This document shows, piece by piece, positions 54,233-63,963 of a DNA stretch of 64,000 nucleotides. Each line of letters begins with the position of its first letter. The stretch's first letter is position 1. Both the position numbers and the translations under genes were made by a program. This DNA is from Oricola indica. Lineage in GTDB: Bacteria > Pseudomonadota > Alphaproteobacteria > Rhizobiales > Rhizobiaceae. A model generated the notes under the pieces. It saw only the letters and a program-made list of their open reading frames with translations, was not told the origin of the DNA and did no database searches. Location of the stretch: positions 310,001 through 374,000 of the forward strand of contig NZ_JAINFJ010000001.1 of the NCBI RefSeq assembly GCF_019966595.1, read 5' to 3'.

Positions 54233-55309
54233 TCACACGGCATCGAAATCGAGCACCAGTTTGCCGGAAGCGGGTCTGGACTGACAGGCCAACACATAGC
54301 CCGCCTCCGTTTCCCACGGCTCGAGCGCGTAATTGACATCCATCTCGGCGGAACCCTCGATGACCTTGCAGCGGCAAGTGGCGCACATGCCACCGGCACA
54401 GGAATAGGGCAGATCGAGCCCCTTGGCCGCTGCCGCATCGACGATCCGCTTCGACGGATCGTCATAGGAGAAGCTTTTCGACACACCGTCGAGCACGACC
54501 TCGACCGTGACACCCTTTTCCGCCGCGTCCCGCGCAGCCTTCGAGGCCGCCCGTGGCACGCCATCGGTGGTAAAGCGCTCGAAATGAATACGAGCCCTGT
54601 CGGCGCCGAGCGTTTCCAGCGCTTGCGCCGCCTCGTCGATCAGTTCGCCCGGCCCGCAAATATAGATACCATCGGCTTCAACCGGCCGGATCAGACCCGC
54701 ACGTGCCAGCTTTGAAAGCCGTTCCGCATCGATGCGTCCGTTGAACAGGGGCACGTCCTGCGTCTCGCGGCTGAGAACATGAACGGTGCGAAAACGATCG
54801 AGGAAGCGGTCTTTCAGGTCTTCCAGTTCCTCCCGGAACATGATCGACGCCGTCTCGCGGTTTCCGTAGACCAGCGTCACCTCGCTCGCGAGCTCGCCTT
54901 CAAGCGTTGAGCGGATGATCGAAAGGATCGGCGTTATGCCTGAACCGGCGGCGATCATGAGGTAGTCATGCGCGCCGCCCTCGCTGACATCGACCGCGAA
55001 ACGGCCTTGCGGCGGCATCACCTGGATGATGTCGCCGGCACTCAGCCGGTCGTTGACGAAAGCGGAGAAGACGCCACCATCGACCTTTTTGACGCCAACG
55101 CGCAGGCGGCCTTCGTTCAGGCCCGAACAGATCGAATAGGACCGGCGCACATCCTGTCCGCCGATCGTCGCACGCAATGTCAGATGCTGGCCCGGCCGGT
55201 AGCGGAAGGAGTCACGCAATCCCTCGGGCACATCGAATGCGATGCAGACGGAATCGGCTGTCTCGCGCGTTACATCGGCGACGGAAAGATCATGGAATTG
55301 CAGCGACAT
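54233..55309 (-). CDS. paaE: Phenylacetyl-CoA epoxidase reductase PaaE
   Basis: PaaE passes electrons from NADPH to the PaaABC(D) di-iron oxygenase that epoxidises phenylacetyl-CoA. The 358-residue protein has an N-terminal ferredoxin-NADP reductase-like part (FAD motif RRSYSICSG, about residue 55; NAD segment IAAGSGITPILSIIRSTLEG, about 122). The C-terminal plant-type [2Fe-2S] domain has cysteines in SCAGGMCATC and the final LACQSRP (about 305-345). It is the last gene of paaABCDE, 12 bases after paaD. Confidence 0.96.
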   Translation of the reverse strand: MSLQFHDLSVADVTRETADSVCIAFDVPEGLRDSFRYRPGQHLTLRATIGGQDVRRSYSICSGLNEGRLRVGVKKVDGGVFSAFVNDRLSAGDIIQVMPPQGRFAVDVSEGGAHDYLMIAAGSGITPILSIIRSTLEGELASEVTLVYGNRETASIMFREELEDLKDRFLDRFRTVHVLSRETQDVPLFNGRIDAERLSKLARAGLIRPVEADGIYICGPGELIDEAAQALETLGADRARIHFERFTTDGVPRAASKAARDAAEKGVTVEVVLDGVSKSFSYDDPSKRIVDAAAAKGLDLPYSCAGGMCATCRCKVIEGSAEMDVNYALEPWETEAGYVLACQSRPASGKLVLDFDAV

Positions 55310-55321
55310 GGGACTGTCTTC

Positions 55322-55813
55322 TCAGATGCACTTGAAATAGTCGAACGGCTCCAGGCAGGCCTCGCAGCGGTAATGCGCCTTGCAGGGCGTCGAGCCGAAT
55401 TCGGAGATACGGGCGGTATCGGTCGAGCCGCAGCGCGGGCACGCGACCTCGGTTTCGCCGAACAGCGCGCGGATCGTTCCCGAAGCCTGAACCGGCGGCG
55501 CGATACCGTATTTGCGAAGCTTTTCCCGCGCCGCCTCGCCGATCCATTCGGTCGTCCATGCCGGCGACATGACGCGCTCGACACGCGCCTCGAACCCGGC
55601 CCGCCTCAGGGCCGCCTCGACCGACAGCTCAATCGCCAGCGTCGCCGGACAGCCGGAATAGGTCGGCGTCACCCGGGCGATCGCAACGCCCTTGTCGTCG
55701 ATCTCGACGGACCGCAGGATCCCGAGATCCGCAACCGTCACGCAGGGCACTTCCGGGTCCGGCACGGAAGCCGCCGCGTTCCATGCCTTCCTTTGAAGGA
55801 CGGCACGATCCAT
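55322..55813 (-). CDS. paaD: Phenylacetyl-CoA epoxidase assembly protein PaaD
   Basis: The start ATG at 55813 has a CGGAGG site five bases upstream that follows the paaC stop, giving 163 residues. The N-terminal two thirds form a MIP18/DUF59 domain (VPDPEVPCVTVADLGILRSV and TPTYSGCPATLAIE). The C-terminus is a zinc-ribbon-like cysteine set (ACPRCGS, then YRCEACLEPFDYFKC). DUF59 proteins help build iron-sulfur or di-iron centres, and PaaD is needed for an active PaaABCE complex. An in-frame ATG six codons upstream lies within paaC and lacks this ribosome site. Confidence 0.94.
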   Translation of the reverse strand: MDRAVLQRKAWNAAASVPDPEVPCVTVADLGILRSVEIDDKGVAIARVTPTYSGCPATLAIELSVEAALRRAGFEARVERVMSPAWTTEWIGEAAREKLRKYGIAPPVQASGTIRALFGETEVACPRCGSTDTARISEFGSTPCKAHYRCEACLEPFDYFKCI

Positions 55814-55824
55814 GGTGGCCTCCG

Positions 55825-56595
55825 TCACCATGTCATGCCCGGATAGGCGCGCTGTATGTATTGCAGGTCGGCGAGCAGATAGCCCATTTCCTCGCCATGC
55901 CGGCCCCTGCGGCCGCCGGTCTGTTGCCACGCCTGCGCATCGGGCACGTCCAGCGTCGCTTCCGTGAAGACCTCCGCAATAACCCGCTCCCATCCGGCTT
56001 TCAGCATTGCCGGGTCGGGAGCAACACCCGCGCCCGCGAGGGCATCGGTCACCGAATCCGTCTCGAACAATTCCCCGGTGTAAGACCACAAAGCATCAAC
56101 GGCAGCAGCCATGCGGCGCGAACTTTCCTGCGTGCCGTCACCGAGACGGATGGTCCACTCGGCGGCATGCCGGACATGATAGTCCGCCTCCTTGACAGCC
56201 TTGGCGGCGATGGCGGCCAACGTCTCGTCGGCCGAGCCGACCGCCTCGCGCCACCACGCCTGCATGTAGACCGAGAAGAACAGCTGGCGCGCGATCGTGT
56301 GGGCGAAATCGCCATTCGGGCGCTCGACAAGCAACACATTGCGGTATTCGCGCTCGAGGCGAAGATAGGCAAGCTGATCCTCGTCGCGGCCCCTGCCCTC
56401 GATTTCGCCGGCATATGTGTAGAGAGCACGCGACTGGCCGATCAGATCCAGCGCGATGTTCGGCAGCGCCAGATCCTCCTCCAGCATCGGCGCGTGGCCG
56501 CACCATTCCGAAACACGGTGCCCCAGGATCAAGTGATCGTCGGCAAGTCGCAGCAAAAGCTCGAACAGGTCTTCTTTCATGGCTGCGTCCGTCAC
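55825..56595 (-). CDS. paaC: Phenylacetyl-CoA epoxidase structural subunit PaaC
   Basis: PaaC is the non-catalytic helical partner of PaaA in the epoxidase. I start it at the GTG at 56595, which overlaps the paaB stop (GTGA), giving 256 residues; the ATG at 56580 is an equally possible start five codons in. The ferritin-like core includes FELLLRLADDHLILGHRVSE (about residue 15-34), ALDLIGQSRALYTYAGE (about 50) and ADYHVRHAAEWTIRLGDGT (about 140). The ending is MGYLLADLQYIQRAYPGMTW. Metal ligands are degenerate relative to PaaA, as expected. Confidence 0.95.
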   Translation of the reverse strand: MTDAAMKEDLFELLLRLADDHLILGHRVSEWCGHAPMLEEDLALPNIALDLIGQSRALYTYAGEIEGRGRDEDQLAYLRLEREYRNVLLVERPNGDFAHTIARQLFFSVYMQAWWREAVGSADETLAAIAAKAVKEADYHVRHAAEWTIRLGDGTQESSRRMAAAVDALWSYTGELFETDSVTDALAGAGVAPDPAMLKAGWERVIAEVFTEATLDVPDAQAWQQTGGRRGRHGEEMGYLLADLQYIQRAYPGMTW

Positions 56596-56876
56596 ATGTG
56601 CCCCACATCGTCGGGAATGTCGTAGAAAGTGGGGTGCCGGTAGATCTTGTCGGCGGTCGGCTCGAACAGCGCATCCTTGTCCTTCGGATCGGAGGCCGTG
56701 ATCTCGGCAGACGGCACGACCCAGATCGACGTGCCCTCGCCACGCCGCGTATAGACGTCGCGCGCTGCCTGTAGCGCCATTTCGGCGTCCGCCGCGTGCA
56801 GCGATCCGCAATGGCGATGCGCGAGGCCGTTACGTGGCCGAATGAAGACTTCCCAGAGGGGCGTTTCGTTGGTCAT
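56592..56876 (-). CDS. paaB: Phenylacetyl-CoA epoxidase subunit PaaB
   Basis: The 94-residue protein starts MTNETPLWEVFIRPRNGLAH and contains the family blocks HCGSLHAADAEMALQAARD and YTRRGEGTSIWVVPS. PaaB is a small subunit that bridges PaaA-PaaC heterodimers. It begins four bases after the paaA stop, within the operon. Confidence 0.96.
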   Translation of the reverse strand: MTNETPLWEVFIRPRNGLAHRHCGSLHAADAEMALQAARDVYTRRGEGTSIWVVPSAEITASDPKDKDALFEPTADKIYRHPTFYDIPDDVGHM

Positions 56877-56880
56877 GGGG

Positions 56881-57876
56881 TCACTCCGCCGCGATCTTTG
56901 CGGCCTGCTTGCGGGCCTTGCGCTTGGCGGCGTAGGCGTTGGCCGCCTCGCGCACCCACGCGCCTTCCTCATGCGCCTTGCGGCGCGCTTCCAGCCGTTC
57001 CCGGTTCATGGGACCATTGCCCTTCACCACCCGCCAGAACTCATCCCAGTCGATCGGACCAATGTCGTAGCCCTGCTTTTCCTCGTTCCACCGGCACTCG
57101 GGATCGGGAACCTTCAGGCCGATGAACTCCGCCTGCGGAACGGTCGCGTTGACGAATTTCTGGCGCAGCTCGTCATTGGTGAAGCGCTTGATCTTCCACT
57201 TCGCCGACTGGTCGCCATGCACGCTGTCGCCGTCATGCGGGCCGAACATCATCAGCGACGGCCACCACCAGCGGTCGAGCGCATCCTGCGCCATCTCCTT
57301 CTGCGCGTCGGTTCCGCGCGCCAGCGTCATCATGATCTCGTAGCCCTGGCGCTGATGGAAACTCTCTTCCTTGCACACCCGGATCATGGCCCGCGCATAG
57401 GGCCCATAGGAACAGCGGCACAGCGGAATCTGGTTCATGATCGCCGCCCCGTCGACCAGCCAGCCAATGGCGCCGATATCGGCCCAGGTGAGAGTCGGAT
57501 AGTTGAAGATGGAGGAGTATTTCGCCTTGCCGGCAAGCAATTCCTCACTCATCTGCTCGCGCGTGACACCGAGCGTTTCCGCAGCCGAATAGAGATAGAG
57601 CCCGTGCCCTCCCTCGTCCTGCACCTTGGCGAGCAATGCCGCCTTGCGACGCAGCGTCGGCGCGCGAGTGATCCAGTTTCCCTCCGGCAGCATGCCGACG
57701 ATCTCGGAATGGGCATGCTGGCCGATCTGGCGGATCAGCGTGCGGCGGTAGCCTTCCGGCATGTCGTCTGTCGGCTCGATCTTCTCCTCGGCGTCAATTC
57801 GTTCCTGAAACCGCGCGAGAAAAGCCTCGTCCTCCTCCGTCGAGGTTTGCGCCCCGATCAGTCCCTGGCTGTACAT
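56881..57876 (-). CDS. paaA: Phenylacetyl-CoA epoxidase catalytic subunit PaaA
   Basis: PaaA holds the di-iron centre that inserts oxygen into the aromatic ring of phenylacetyl-CoA, giving the 1,2-epoxide. The 331-residue protein has the ferritin-like ExxH pairs in [19 protein letters not shown] (about residue 88-106) and [20 protein letters not shown] (about 168-187). The substrate-pocket segment [20 protein letters not shown] is also clear. It is the first gene of paaABCDE. An operator-like inverted repeat lies 37-59 bases upstream of its start. Confidence 0.97.
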   Translation of the reverse strand: MYSQGLIGAQTSTEEDEAFLARFQERIDAEEKIEPTDDMPEGYRRTLIRQIGQHAHSEIVGMLPEGNWITRAPTLRRKAALLAKVQDEGGHGLYLYSAAETLGVTREQMSEELLAGKAKYSSIFNYPTLTWADIGAIGWLVDGAAIMNQIPLCRCSYGPYARAMIRVCKEESFHQRQGYEIMMTLARGTDAQKEMAQDALDRWWWPSLMMFGPHDGDSVHGDQSAKWKIKRFTNDELRQKFVNATVPQAEFIGLKVPDPECRWNEEKQGYDIGPIDWDEFWRVVKGNGPMNRERLEARRKAHEEGAWVREAANAYAAKRKARKQAAKIAAE

Positions 57877-57912
57877 CGCTCCTCCGGTCGATTGTGATGG
57901 CCGACATTAATA

Positions 57913-57935
57913 TGTGACAGAATTTTTCTATCACA
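57913..57935. promoter_or_regulatory. Inverted-repeat operator candidate upstream of paaABCDE
   Basis: TGTGACAGAA-TTT-TTCTATCACA has nine of ten arm bases paired. It begins 37 bases before the paaA start codon, where a repressor such as PaaX or a CRP-like protein would act. No copy was seen at paaX, paaZ or paaG. Confidence 0.6.
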
Positions 57936-58128
57936 ACTCTATTTCGTAACACAACAGCAAAGGACGCCCGATTGGGCTAAGCGAAGCGAACGAGATCAGT
58001 GCGACCGTACGCTCCACCGGCAAGCGCATGACCTGCGAGCAAGCCGATATCGCGATCTGCGGACAGGGTGAAAAACCGTGGTAACGTCGATAATGTCACC
58101 TGATTACATGGAAGACTGAAGTCGCGGC

Positions 58129-59994
58129 CTAATCGCGGCCCTCGCGGATCGCCTGCAAGCGATCCTTCACATCCGTTTCCCAGCTTGCGAACACCTCGCG
58201 CACGCGGGCGATATAGGCCTCGTTTTCCTCAACAGGCACGCCGACCTGATAAACATCAGCGACCGAGACCATCGCCTCGCGATCCTTTTCGTTGAACGCG
58301 TCAACCATCTTCTGCGCGGCCGAAGGCTCGATGCCGAGCGCCACGAAGGCCGAACGGCCCATGCGCAAAGTTCCGTCATAGGTCTCGCGGATGATGTCCC
58401 GACAGCCATGGGCCCAAAGATCGTAGACATGATCGCGATCCGTCGCCCGCGCCATCACGTGAAGATGCGGATAGTTGGCAACCGCGTATTTTACGAGTTC
58501 CGAGATCTGCTCGCGATCGTCGATCGCGACGATCAGCAACTTCGCCTCGGCGATGCCCGCCGCATGCAACAGGTCGGGACGTGTCGCGTCACCATAATGG
58601 TGGCGAACGCCGAACCGCGCCATCGCATCGAGACGTTTTGTCGAGTAGTCGATCACCACGGAATCGAAACCGCCGACCCGCAGGATCCGGTTCAACAACC
58701 CGCCGACCCGGCCCGCCCCGGCGATGATGATCCGGCGGCCTTCCGGCATCGTGTCGGGCTCACGCTCCTCCGTCGCGAAATAGCGCGGTGCGATCAACTG
58801 TTCGTACAAAATGAACAGGAGCGGCGTCAGCAGCATCGACAGGGCAACGATCAGGAGCAGTCGCCCCGCCAGTTCGTCCGGGATGACGCCGTTCGAGACC
58901 GTGAAGGAAAGCAGCACGAAGCCGAATTCGCCCGCCTGCGCCAGCCCGAGAGCGAAGAGCCACTTGTCCGCGCCCTTCACCCTGAAGACGTATCCGAGAG
59001 CGAGCAGCACCGCGACCTTGACGAGGATCAGGCCGAGGGTCAGTCCGACGATCGGCAGGAAATTGGCAAACAGAAGTCCGAAATCGATGCCCGCGCCCAC
59101 CGTCATGAAGAAGAGGCCGAGCAGCAGCCCGCGAAACGGATCGACGTCGCTTTCCAGTTCGTGCTTGTAGGGCGAGTTGGCAAGGAGAACGCCGGCGATG
59201 AAAGTGCCCAGCGCCGGCGACACGCCCACAAGCGACATCAGCAGCGCGATACCGATGACGAGAAGCAGCGCGCCCGCCGTGAACAGTTCGCGCAGCTGGG
59301 CGGCCGCGATGAAGCGGAAGATCGGCGAAACGAGATAGCTTCCGCCGACGACAACCACGCCGATCGCGCCGAGGGTGACAAGCGCCGTCTGCCAGCCATT
59401 GAGGCCATCGACCAGGCTGAGCGAACCGCCGTGGCCGCCCGCCTCCGCGCTCGCGCCCTGATGCAGAGCTTCGACCAGTTCGGGCATGGCGAGCAGCGGA
59501 ATGAAGGCCAGCATCGGGATAACGGCAATGTCCTGCATCAACAGGACCGAGAACGAGGACTGCCCGCCGTCGGATCGCATGAGGCCTTTCTCGTTCAGGG
59601 TCTGGAGCACGATCGCGGTCGACGACAGTGCGAGGATCATGCCGACGGTGAGTGCGACCGTCCATGACAGGCCGAACGCCATGGCGATCCCCATCACGGC
59701 AAGCGCGGTCAGGACCACCTGCCCGCCGCCCAAACCGAGAAGCCGGGCACGCATCGACCACAACATTTTCGGTTCGAGCTCGAGGCCGACGAGAAACAGC
59801 ATCATCACAACGCCGAACTCCGCGAAGTGCTGGATCGACACCACATCGACATGGAGAAGGGCCAGCACCGGACTGATCGCGATGCCGGCGATCAGGTAGC
59901 CAAGCACAGAACCGAGTGCGAGCCGCGACGCGATGGGCACGGTCACCACGCCGGCGACGAGGAAGATAAACGCAAGAAGAAGGAAATCAGTCAT
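58129..59994 (-). CDS. Monovalent cation:proton antiporter, CPA2 family (KefB/KefC-like)
   Basis: The 621-residue protein has a Na+/H+ exchanger domain with about 12 membrane helices (residues 1-390). Typical CPA2 features are VLGYLIAGIAISPVLALLHV and LALSSTAIVLQTLNEKGLMR (about 120-140). A cytoplasmic RCK_N/TrkA-N NAD-binding domain (about 415-535) follows, with the Rossmann motif IIIAGAGRVGGLLNRILRVG. No KefF/KefG-type accessory gene is adjacent. It probably exchanges K+ or Na+ for protons in pH or stress control. It splits the paa cluster between paaA and paaX, with no obvious metabolic link. Confidence 0.9.
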   Translation of the reverse strand: MTDFLLLAFIFLVAGVVTVPIASRLALGSVLGYLIAGIAISPVLALLHVDVVSIQHFAEFGVVMMLFLVGLELEPKMLWSMRARLLGLGGGQVVLTALAVMGIAMAFGLSWTVALTVGMILALSSTAIVLQTLNEKGLMRSDGGQSSFSVLLMQDIAVIPMLAFIPLLAMPELVEALHQGASAEAGGHGGSLSLVDGLNGWQTALVTLGAIGVVVVGGSYLVSPIFRFIAAAQLRELFTAGALLLVIGIALLMSLVGVSPALGTFIAGVLLANSPYKHELESDVDPFRGLLLGLFFMTVGAGIDFGLLFANFLPIVGLTLGLILVKVAVLLALGYVFRVKGADKWLFALGLAQAGEFGFVLLSFTVSNGVIPDELAGRLLLIVALSMLLTPLLFILYEQLIAPRYFATEEREPDTMPEGRRIIIAGAGRVGGLLNRILRVGGFDSVVIDYSTKRLDAMARFGVRHHYGDATRPDLLHAAGIAEAKLLIVAIDDREQISELVKYAVANYPHLHVMARATDRDHVYDLWAHGCRDIIRETYDGTLRMGRSAFVALGIEPSAAQKMVDAFNEKDREAMVSVADVYQVGVPVEENEAYIARVREVFASWETDVKDRLQAIREGRD

Positions 59995-60074
59995 GTCGCC
60001 GCTCCGCCATGGGCACTTCGTCGGCGGAGACTAGCGAGAGGTCAGTCGATTGGGAACTGTCCGGTGAAACCGTA

Positions 60075-60947
60075 TTAAGCTTCCGCGGAACCGCCGAACC
60101 GTGCCGCAAAGGCTTGCGGATCGCTTTGCGGCGGAAGCCCGATCTCGTCGAGCCATCTTTCGCTGGCGCCAGCCAGCTTTCCATAGACGGCGCCAAGCCG
60201 CACCCGGCCCTCGAGCGCCGGCCAGGACGGCGGCAGCAATTCCACCGGTAAAGCCGGCGCGCGCAGCACGATACGCCGCCACTCGTGAATGACGAGCGTT
60301 CTGAGCGCCATCGCATCCAAGGGTCCGGGCTGCTGCCCGGCGTCCAGCGCGGCCGCCAGCGGTTTGAGTGTGTCGATGAAAATTCCCACGGCTTCCGCGA
60401 CCCCGTCGAGATTCCAGAATTTGTACGCGTCGCCCGGCGCGCTTCCCGGCTGGCCCTTGATGACGAGATAGTTGCCGAGATTGTCAGGCAACGGACGCGC
60501 GCCAACGCTTTCCGGCCTGATCCACGTGCCGTTGCGCGAAGCAAATCCGGCGGTCCTCAGGTCCGCCCCGGCGGCGTCATCGCCAACCATCGGAACGACC
60601 ACGGTCCAGCGGCCGTCCCATTTCGGCGGTCCCGGCGCATAGATTCGCTGGGTCGCCTCGTCGAAAGCGCGCCGGCCGCTCCGGTCGAGGCTGTAATGGC
60701 TGAGACGGCCCTGCCGCTCGCGAATTACCCAACCTTCCGAGGCCAGCCGCGACAGGGCGGTGCGGACAGCGCCCGATTCGATGCCCAGGCGACCCATGAT
60801 CTCCTGCAACGATTGCAGCGGAATGCTGCCGCCGCGCGGCACGATCGAATCCCCGAAAACGGTGATGATAACGGACCAGACGCGCAAGCGGTTTTGCCCG
60901 CGCAGTCCGTCCAGGATCGTGTCCCAATTCTCTCGTATGTCCTGCAT
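60075..60947 (-). CDS. paaX: Phenylacetate-responsive repressor PaaX
   Basis: From the ATG at 60947 (GGTGGGAG ribosome site) the protein has 290 residues. The N-terminal winged helix (about 25-90, SVIITVFGDSIVPRGGSIPL and GIESGAVRTALSRLASEGWV) and the central PaaX domain (about 95-250) are family-typical. PaaX represses paa genes and is released by phenylacetyl-CoA. The gene lies downstream of paaZ on the same strand with an 83-base gap, so it may be expressed from the paaZ promoter. Confidence 0.95.
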   Translation of the reverse strand: MQDIRENWDTILDGLRGQNRLRVWSVIITVFGDSIVPRGGSIPLQSLQEIMGRLGIESGAVRTALSRLASEGWVIRERQGRLSHYSLDRSGRRAFDEATQRIYAPGPPKWDGRWTVVVPMVGDDAAGADLRTAGFASRNGTWIRPESVGARPLPDNLGNYLVIKGQPGSAPGDAYKFWNLDGVAEAVGIFIDTLKPLAAALDAGQQPGPLDAMALRTLVIHEWRRIVLRAPALPVELLPPSWPALEGRVRLGAVYGKLAGASERWLDEIGLPPQSDPQAFAARFGGSAEA

Positions 60948-61030
60948 GCTCCCACCGGATCGCTTCGCGCGGAAGGGATACAGCGACTTGGCAGCAATGA
61001 GCAACGCCCTGCGGGCGTTTGATCGGCCCG

Positions 61031-63067
61031 TCAGCCGTTCCGGTAGGCATTCATGGTGTGCAACTCATAGGTTGCAACGGTTTCGCCGTCCTGATTGGCG
61101 ACGACTACATGCCAGCGCACCTCGCCATAGCTGTCGGTGCGCTTCGTCTTGCGCTTGACCGTGAGCGTCACGCGAATCGAATCGCCCGGCGATACCGGTT
61201 TCTGGAAGCTCAACCCGTCGAGACCGACATTGGCAAGAACCGGGCCCGGCGACGGTTCCACGAACAGGCCCGCCGCGAAAGACAAGAGCAAATAGCCGTG
61301 CGCGACCCGGCCGGGGAAGAACGGATTGGCCTTCGCCGCCTCCTCGTCCATGTGGGCGTAGAAAGTGTCGCCGGTGAATTGGGCGAAATGCTCGATGTCC
61401 TCCAGCGTGATCACGCGGGATTGCGTATGCAGCGTGTCGCCGATGGCGAGATCCTCGAAATGCCGCCGGAAGGGATGGGTTTCGGTCTCCACCGTCTTTG
61501 AGCCCGGCACGTAGACCCCGGTAATCGCGGTCAGCATGTCCGGGCTGCCCTGCACCGCCGTGCGCTGCATGTAATGCATCACGCCGCGCACGCCGCCCAT
61601 TTCCTCGCCGCCGCCGGCCCTGCCCGGCCCGCCATGCGTCATGTGTGGCAGGGGCGAACCGTGCCCTGTCGCCTCGCCCATGGAATCGCGATCGTTGATA
61701 TAGATGCGGCCGTGCCATGCACCGGCTCCCGATGTCACGGCGCGCGCGACTTCCGGATCATGCGAGATCAGCGACATGACGAGGCTGCCGCCGCCCCGAT
61801 TGGCAAGCGCCACTGCGTCGTCCAGCGTATCGTAGCCCATGACCGTCGAGACCGGACCGAAGGCTTCCGTGTCATGAACGGCCGACGCGCCGGACGGGTC
61901 GGTGCAATGAAACAGCATCGGCGGCACGAACGCGCCTTTCTCCATATCCGCGCCCTCGACGGTAAAAGATGCCGGATCGCCGAACACGCAATGGGCTTCC
62001 GTCGCGATCGTCGCGACCTTTTCGAGAACGTCGCGGAGCTGCGCCTGCGAGGCAAGCGGCCCCATGCGCACGCCCTCCAGCGCCGGATCGCCGATGACGG
62101 TCTTTTCCAGCTTCGCACGGATCGCCGCGATGACGTCGTCCTCGAAAGCGCGCGGCGCGATGATGCGACGAATGGCCGTGCATTTCTGCCCGGCCTTGAC
62201 GGTCATCTCCTTGACCGCCTCCTTGACGAAGAGGTCGAACTCCGGCGTGCCCGGCGCCGCATCCGGTCCGAGAATCGAGGCGTTGAGGCTGTCCTGCTCG
62301 GCGATGAAACGGATCGAGTGACGCAGGATGTGCGGGCTGGAGCGCAGCATCAGCGCCGTTTGAGCGGATCCGGTAAAGGAGACGACATCCTGCGGCGTCA
62401 GCCGGTCAAGCAGATCGCCCGTCCCCCCGGCGATGAACTGCACCGCGCCCTCGGGCAGGATGCCGCTCTCGACGATCATGCGGAAGCAGGCTTCGGCAAC
62501 ATAGCTCGTGGCCGTCGCCGGCTTGACGATGGCGGGAACGCCCGCCAGCAGCGTCGGGGCGAGCTTTTCCAGCATGCCCCAGACAGGAAAGTTGAAGGCG
62601 TTGATGTGCACCGCCGCGCCGTGCAGCGGCATCGCCACATGGTGGCCGAGAAAGGTGCCGTTTCGCGACAACTGCTCGACATTGCCGTCGAGATAGACAT
62701 GCCCGTCGGGCATTTCGCGCCGCCCCTTGGAAGCGAAGACGAAGAGCGTGCCGATACCGCCATCGATGTCGATCCAGCTGTCGGCCTTCGTGCAGCCCGC
62801 ATGCAGCGACAGGTCATAAAGCGCTTGTTTGCGTTCGCCGAGCCAGCCGGCCAGCGCCTTGAGCATGCGAGCCCGGTCATGGAAGGTCAGTGCGCGAAGA
62901 TTGGGGCCGCCAACGCCCCGCGCATGGTCGAGCATTGCCTGGAAATCGAGCGCCGACCCCGCTTTGGCGACATCCTCGCCAGTGACCGCCGAGGCGATCG
63001 TGCGGGCTTCCTCGCCCGGTCCGATCCAGCGGCCCGCGGCGAAGCTTTCCAGCGACAAGGCGGTCAT
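61031..63067 (-). CDS. paaZ: Bifunctional oxepin-CoA hydrolase / 3-oxo-5,6-dehydrosuberyl-CoA semialdehyde dehydrogenase PaaZ
   Basis: PaaZ opens the oxepin-CoA ring and oxidises the resulting aldehyde. The start ATG at 63067 (GGGAGG site) gives 678 residues, the full fusion. The aldehyde dehydrogenase part (about 1-520) has the NAD-binding [16 protein letters not shown], the glutamate segment [14 protein letters not shown] and the catalytic cysteine in [12 protein letters not shown]. The C-terminal R-specific hydratase (MaoC hot-dog, about 535-675) has the catalytic pair in [20 protein letters not shown] and [13 protein letters not shown] perfect TetR-type palindrome lies in the gap to the divergent paaG. 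Confidence 0.97.
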   Translation of the reverse strand: MTALSLESFAAGRWIGPGEEARTIASAVTGEDVAKAGSALDFQAMLDHARGVGGPNLRALTFHDRARMLKALAGWLGERKQALYDLSLHAGCTKADSWIDIDGGIGTLFVFASKGRREMPDGHVYLDGNVEQLSRNGTFLGHHVAMPLHGAAVHINAFNFPVWGMLEKLAPTLLAGVPAIVKPATATSYVAEACFRMIVESGILPEGAVQFIAGGTGDLLDRLTPQDVVSFTGSAQTALMLRSSPHILRHSIRFIAEQDSLNASILGPDAAPGTPEFDLFVKEAVKEMTVKAGQKCTAIRRIIAPRAFEDDVIAAIRAKLEKTVIGDPALEGVRMGPLASQAQLRDVLEKVATIATEAHCVFGDPASFTVEGADMEKGAFVPPMLFHCTDPSGASAVHDTEAFGPVSTVMGYDTLDDAVALANRGGGSLVMSLISHDPEVARAVTSGAGAWHGRIYINDRDSMGEATGHGSPLPHMTHGGPGRAGGGEEMGGVRGVMHYMQRTAVQGSPDMLTAITGVYVPGSKTVETETHPFRRHFEDLAIGDTLHTQSRVITLEDIEHFAQFTGDTFYAHMDEEAAKANPFFPGRVAHGYLLLSFAAGLFVEPSPGPVLANVGLDGLSFQKPVSPGDSIRVTLTVKRKTKRTDSYGEVRWHVVVANQDGETVATYELHTMNAYRNG

Positions 63068-63105
63068 GACGCATTCCTCCCTCTGCGTATCCTCAAACAA
63101 TATTG

Positions 63106-63119
63106 ACCGACCGGTCGGT
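63106..63119. promoter_or_regulatory. TetR-type operator palindrome between paaZ and paaG
   Basis: ACCGACCGGTCGGT is a perfect 14-base palindrome. It lies 39 bases before the paaZ ATG and 47 bases before the paaG GTG, so it can control both divergent genes. The shape suits a TetR-family regulator such as PaaR, which is known to control paa genes in some proteobacteria, rather than PaaX. No TetR gene is in the window. Confidence 0.8.
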
Positions 63120-63166
63120 TTATGCAACGGTTTTCTCGACGATCCGAATTCCTGGGAGGCGAAGGC

Positions 63167-63958
63167 GTGAGCGAAACGATCCTGACAGAAAGCCGTGACG
63201 GCTGGTTGGAAATCACCCTCAACCGGCCCGACCGGCGCAATGCGCTGAACGAGGAGATGCATCTCGCCCTGCGCGCGGCGCTCGAAGCCGCGGCCAGTGA
63301 CGAAGACTGCCGGGCGATCCTTCTGACCGGCACCGGCAAGGGATTTTGCGCCGGACAGGATCTCGGCGACCGCGACCCGCGCAAGCTGGGCGGTCCGCCG
63401 GATCTTTCAGACACGATCAACCGCTTCTACAATCCGCTTGTCCGGCTGATCCGTTCCACGCCGAAGCCAATCGTCTGCGCCGTAAACGGCGTCGCGGCAG
63501 GCGCCGGCGCCAACATCGCGCTGGCCTGCGACATCGTGCTGGCCGCCGACTCCGCCTCCTTCATCCAGGCCTTCTCGAAGATCGGCCTGATCCCGGATGC
63601 CGGCGGATCGTGGATGCTCACCCGTCTACTCGGTGAGGCGCGCGCCAAGGGTCTTGCGTTGACCGGAGAGCCCCTGCCCGCCGCAAGGGCCGCCGAATGG
63701 GGCCTGATCTGGAAAGCGGTTTCCGACGACAAATTGATGGACGAGGCACGTGCATTGGCCGCCTCCTTCTCCAAGGGACCGACCGCCGGCTATGCGCTGA
63801 CCAAGGAACTGATCCACGCCGCATCCAGCAACGCGCTGGACTCCCATCTGGAGATGGAGGCGGACTATCAGGGCCGCGCCGGCCGCACGCCGGACTATGC
63901 CGAGGGCGTCATCGCCTTCTTCGACAAGCGCCCTCCGAACTTCACCGGCAGGGAATGA
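63167..63958 (+). CDS. paaG: 1,2-epoxyphenylacetyl-CoA isomerase PaaG
   Basis: This crotonase-fold enzyme turns the epoxide made by PaaABCE into oxepin-CoA. I use the GTG at 63167 with GGGAGG upstream, giving 263 residues; the ATG at 63122 would overlap the promoter region. Oxyanion-hole motifs are GKGFCAGQDLGDRDP (about residue 58-72) and NGVAAGAGANIALACDIVLA (about 107-126). The catalytic aspartate is in GLIPDAGGSWML (about 143-154). Only six bases separate it from the next paa gene. Confidence 0.93.
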   Translation: MSETILTESRDGWLEITLNRPDRRNALNEEMHLALRAALEAAASDEDCRAILLTGTGKGFCAGQDLGDRDPRKLGGPPDLSDTINRFYNPLVRLIRSTPKPIVCAVNGVAAGAGANIALACDIVLAADSASFIQAFSKIGLIPDAGGSWMLTRLLGEARAKGLALTGEPLPAARAAEWGLIWKAVSDDKLMDEARALAASFSKGPTAGYALTKELIHAASSNALDSHLEMEADYQGRAGRTPDYAEGVIAFFDKRPPNFTGRE

Positions 63959-63963
63959 CGGCC

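Noticed and set aside
61003-61020. Hairpin AACGCCC/GGGCGTT as a terminator of paaZ
   Set aside because: The stem is only seven bases with no T run in either direction, so it is too weak to call.
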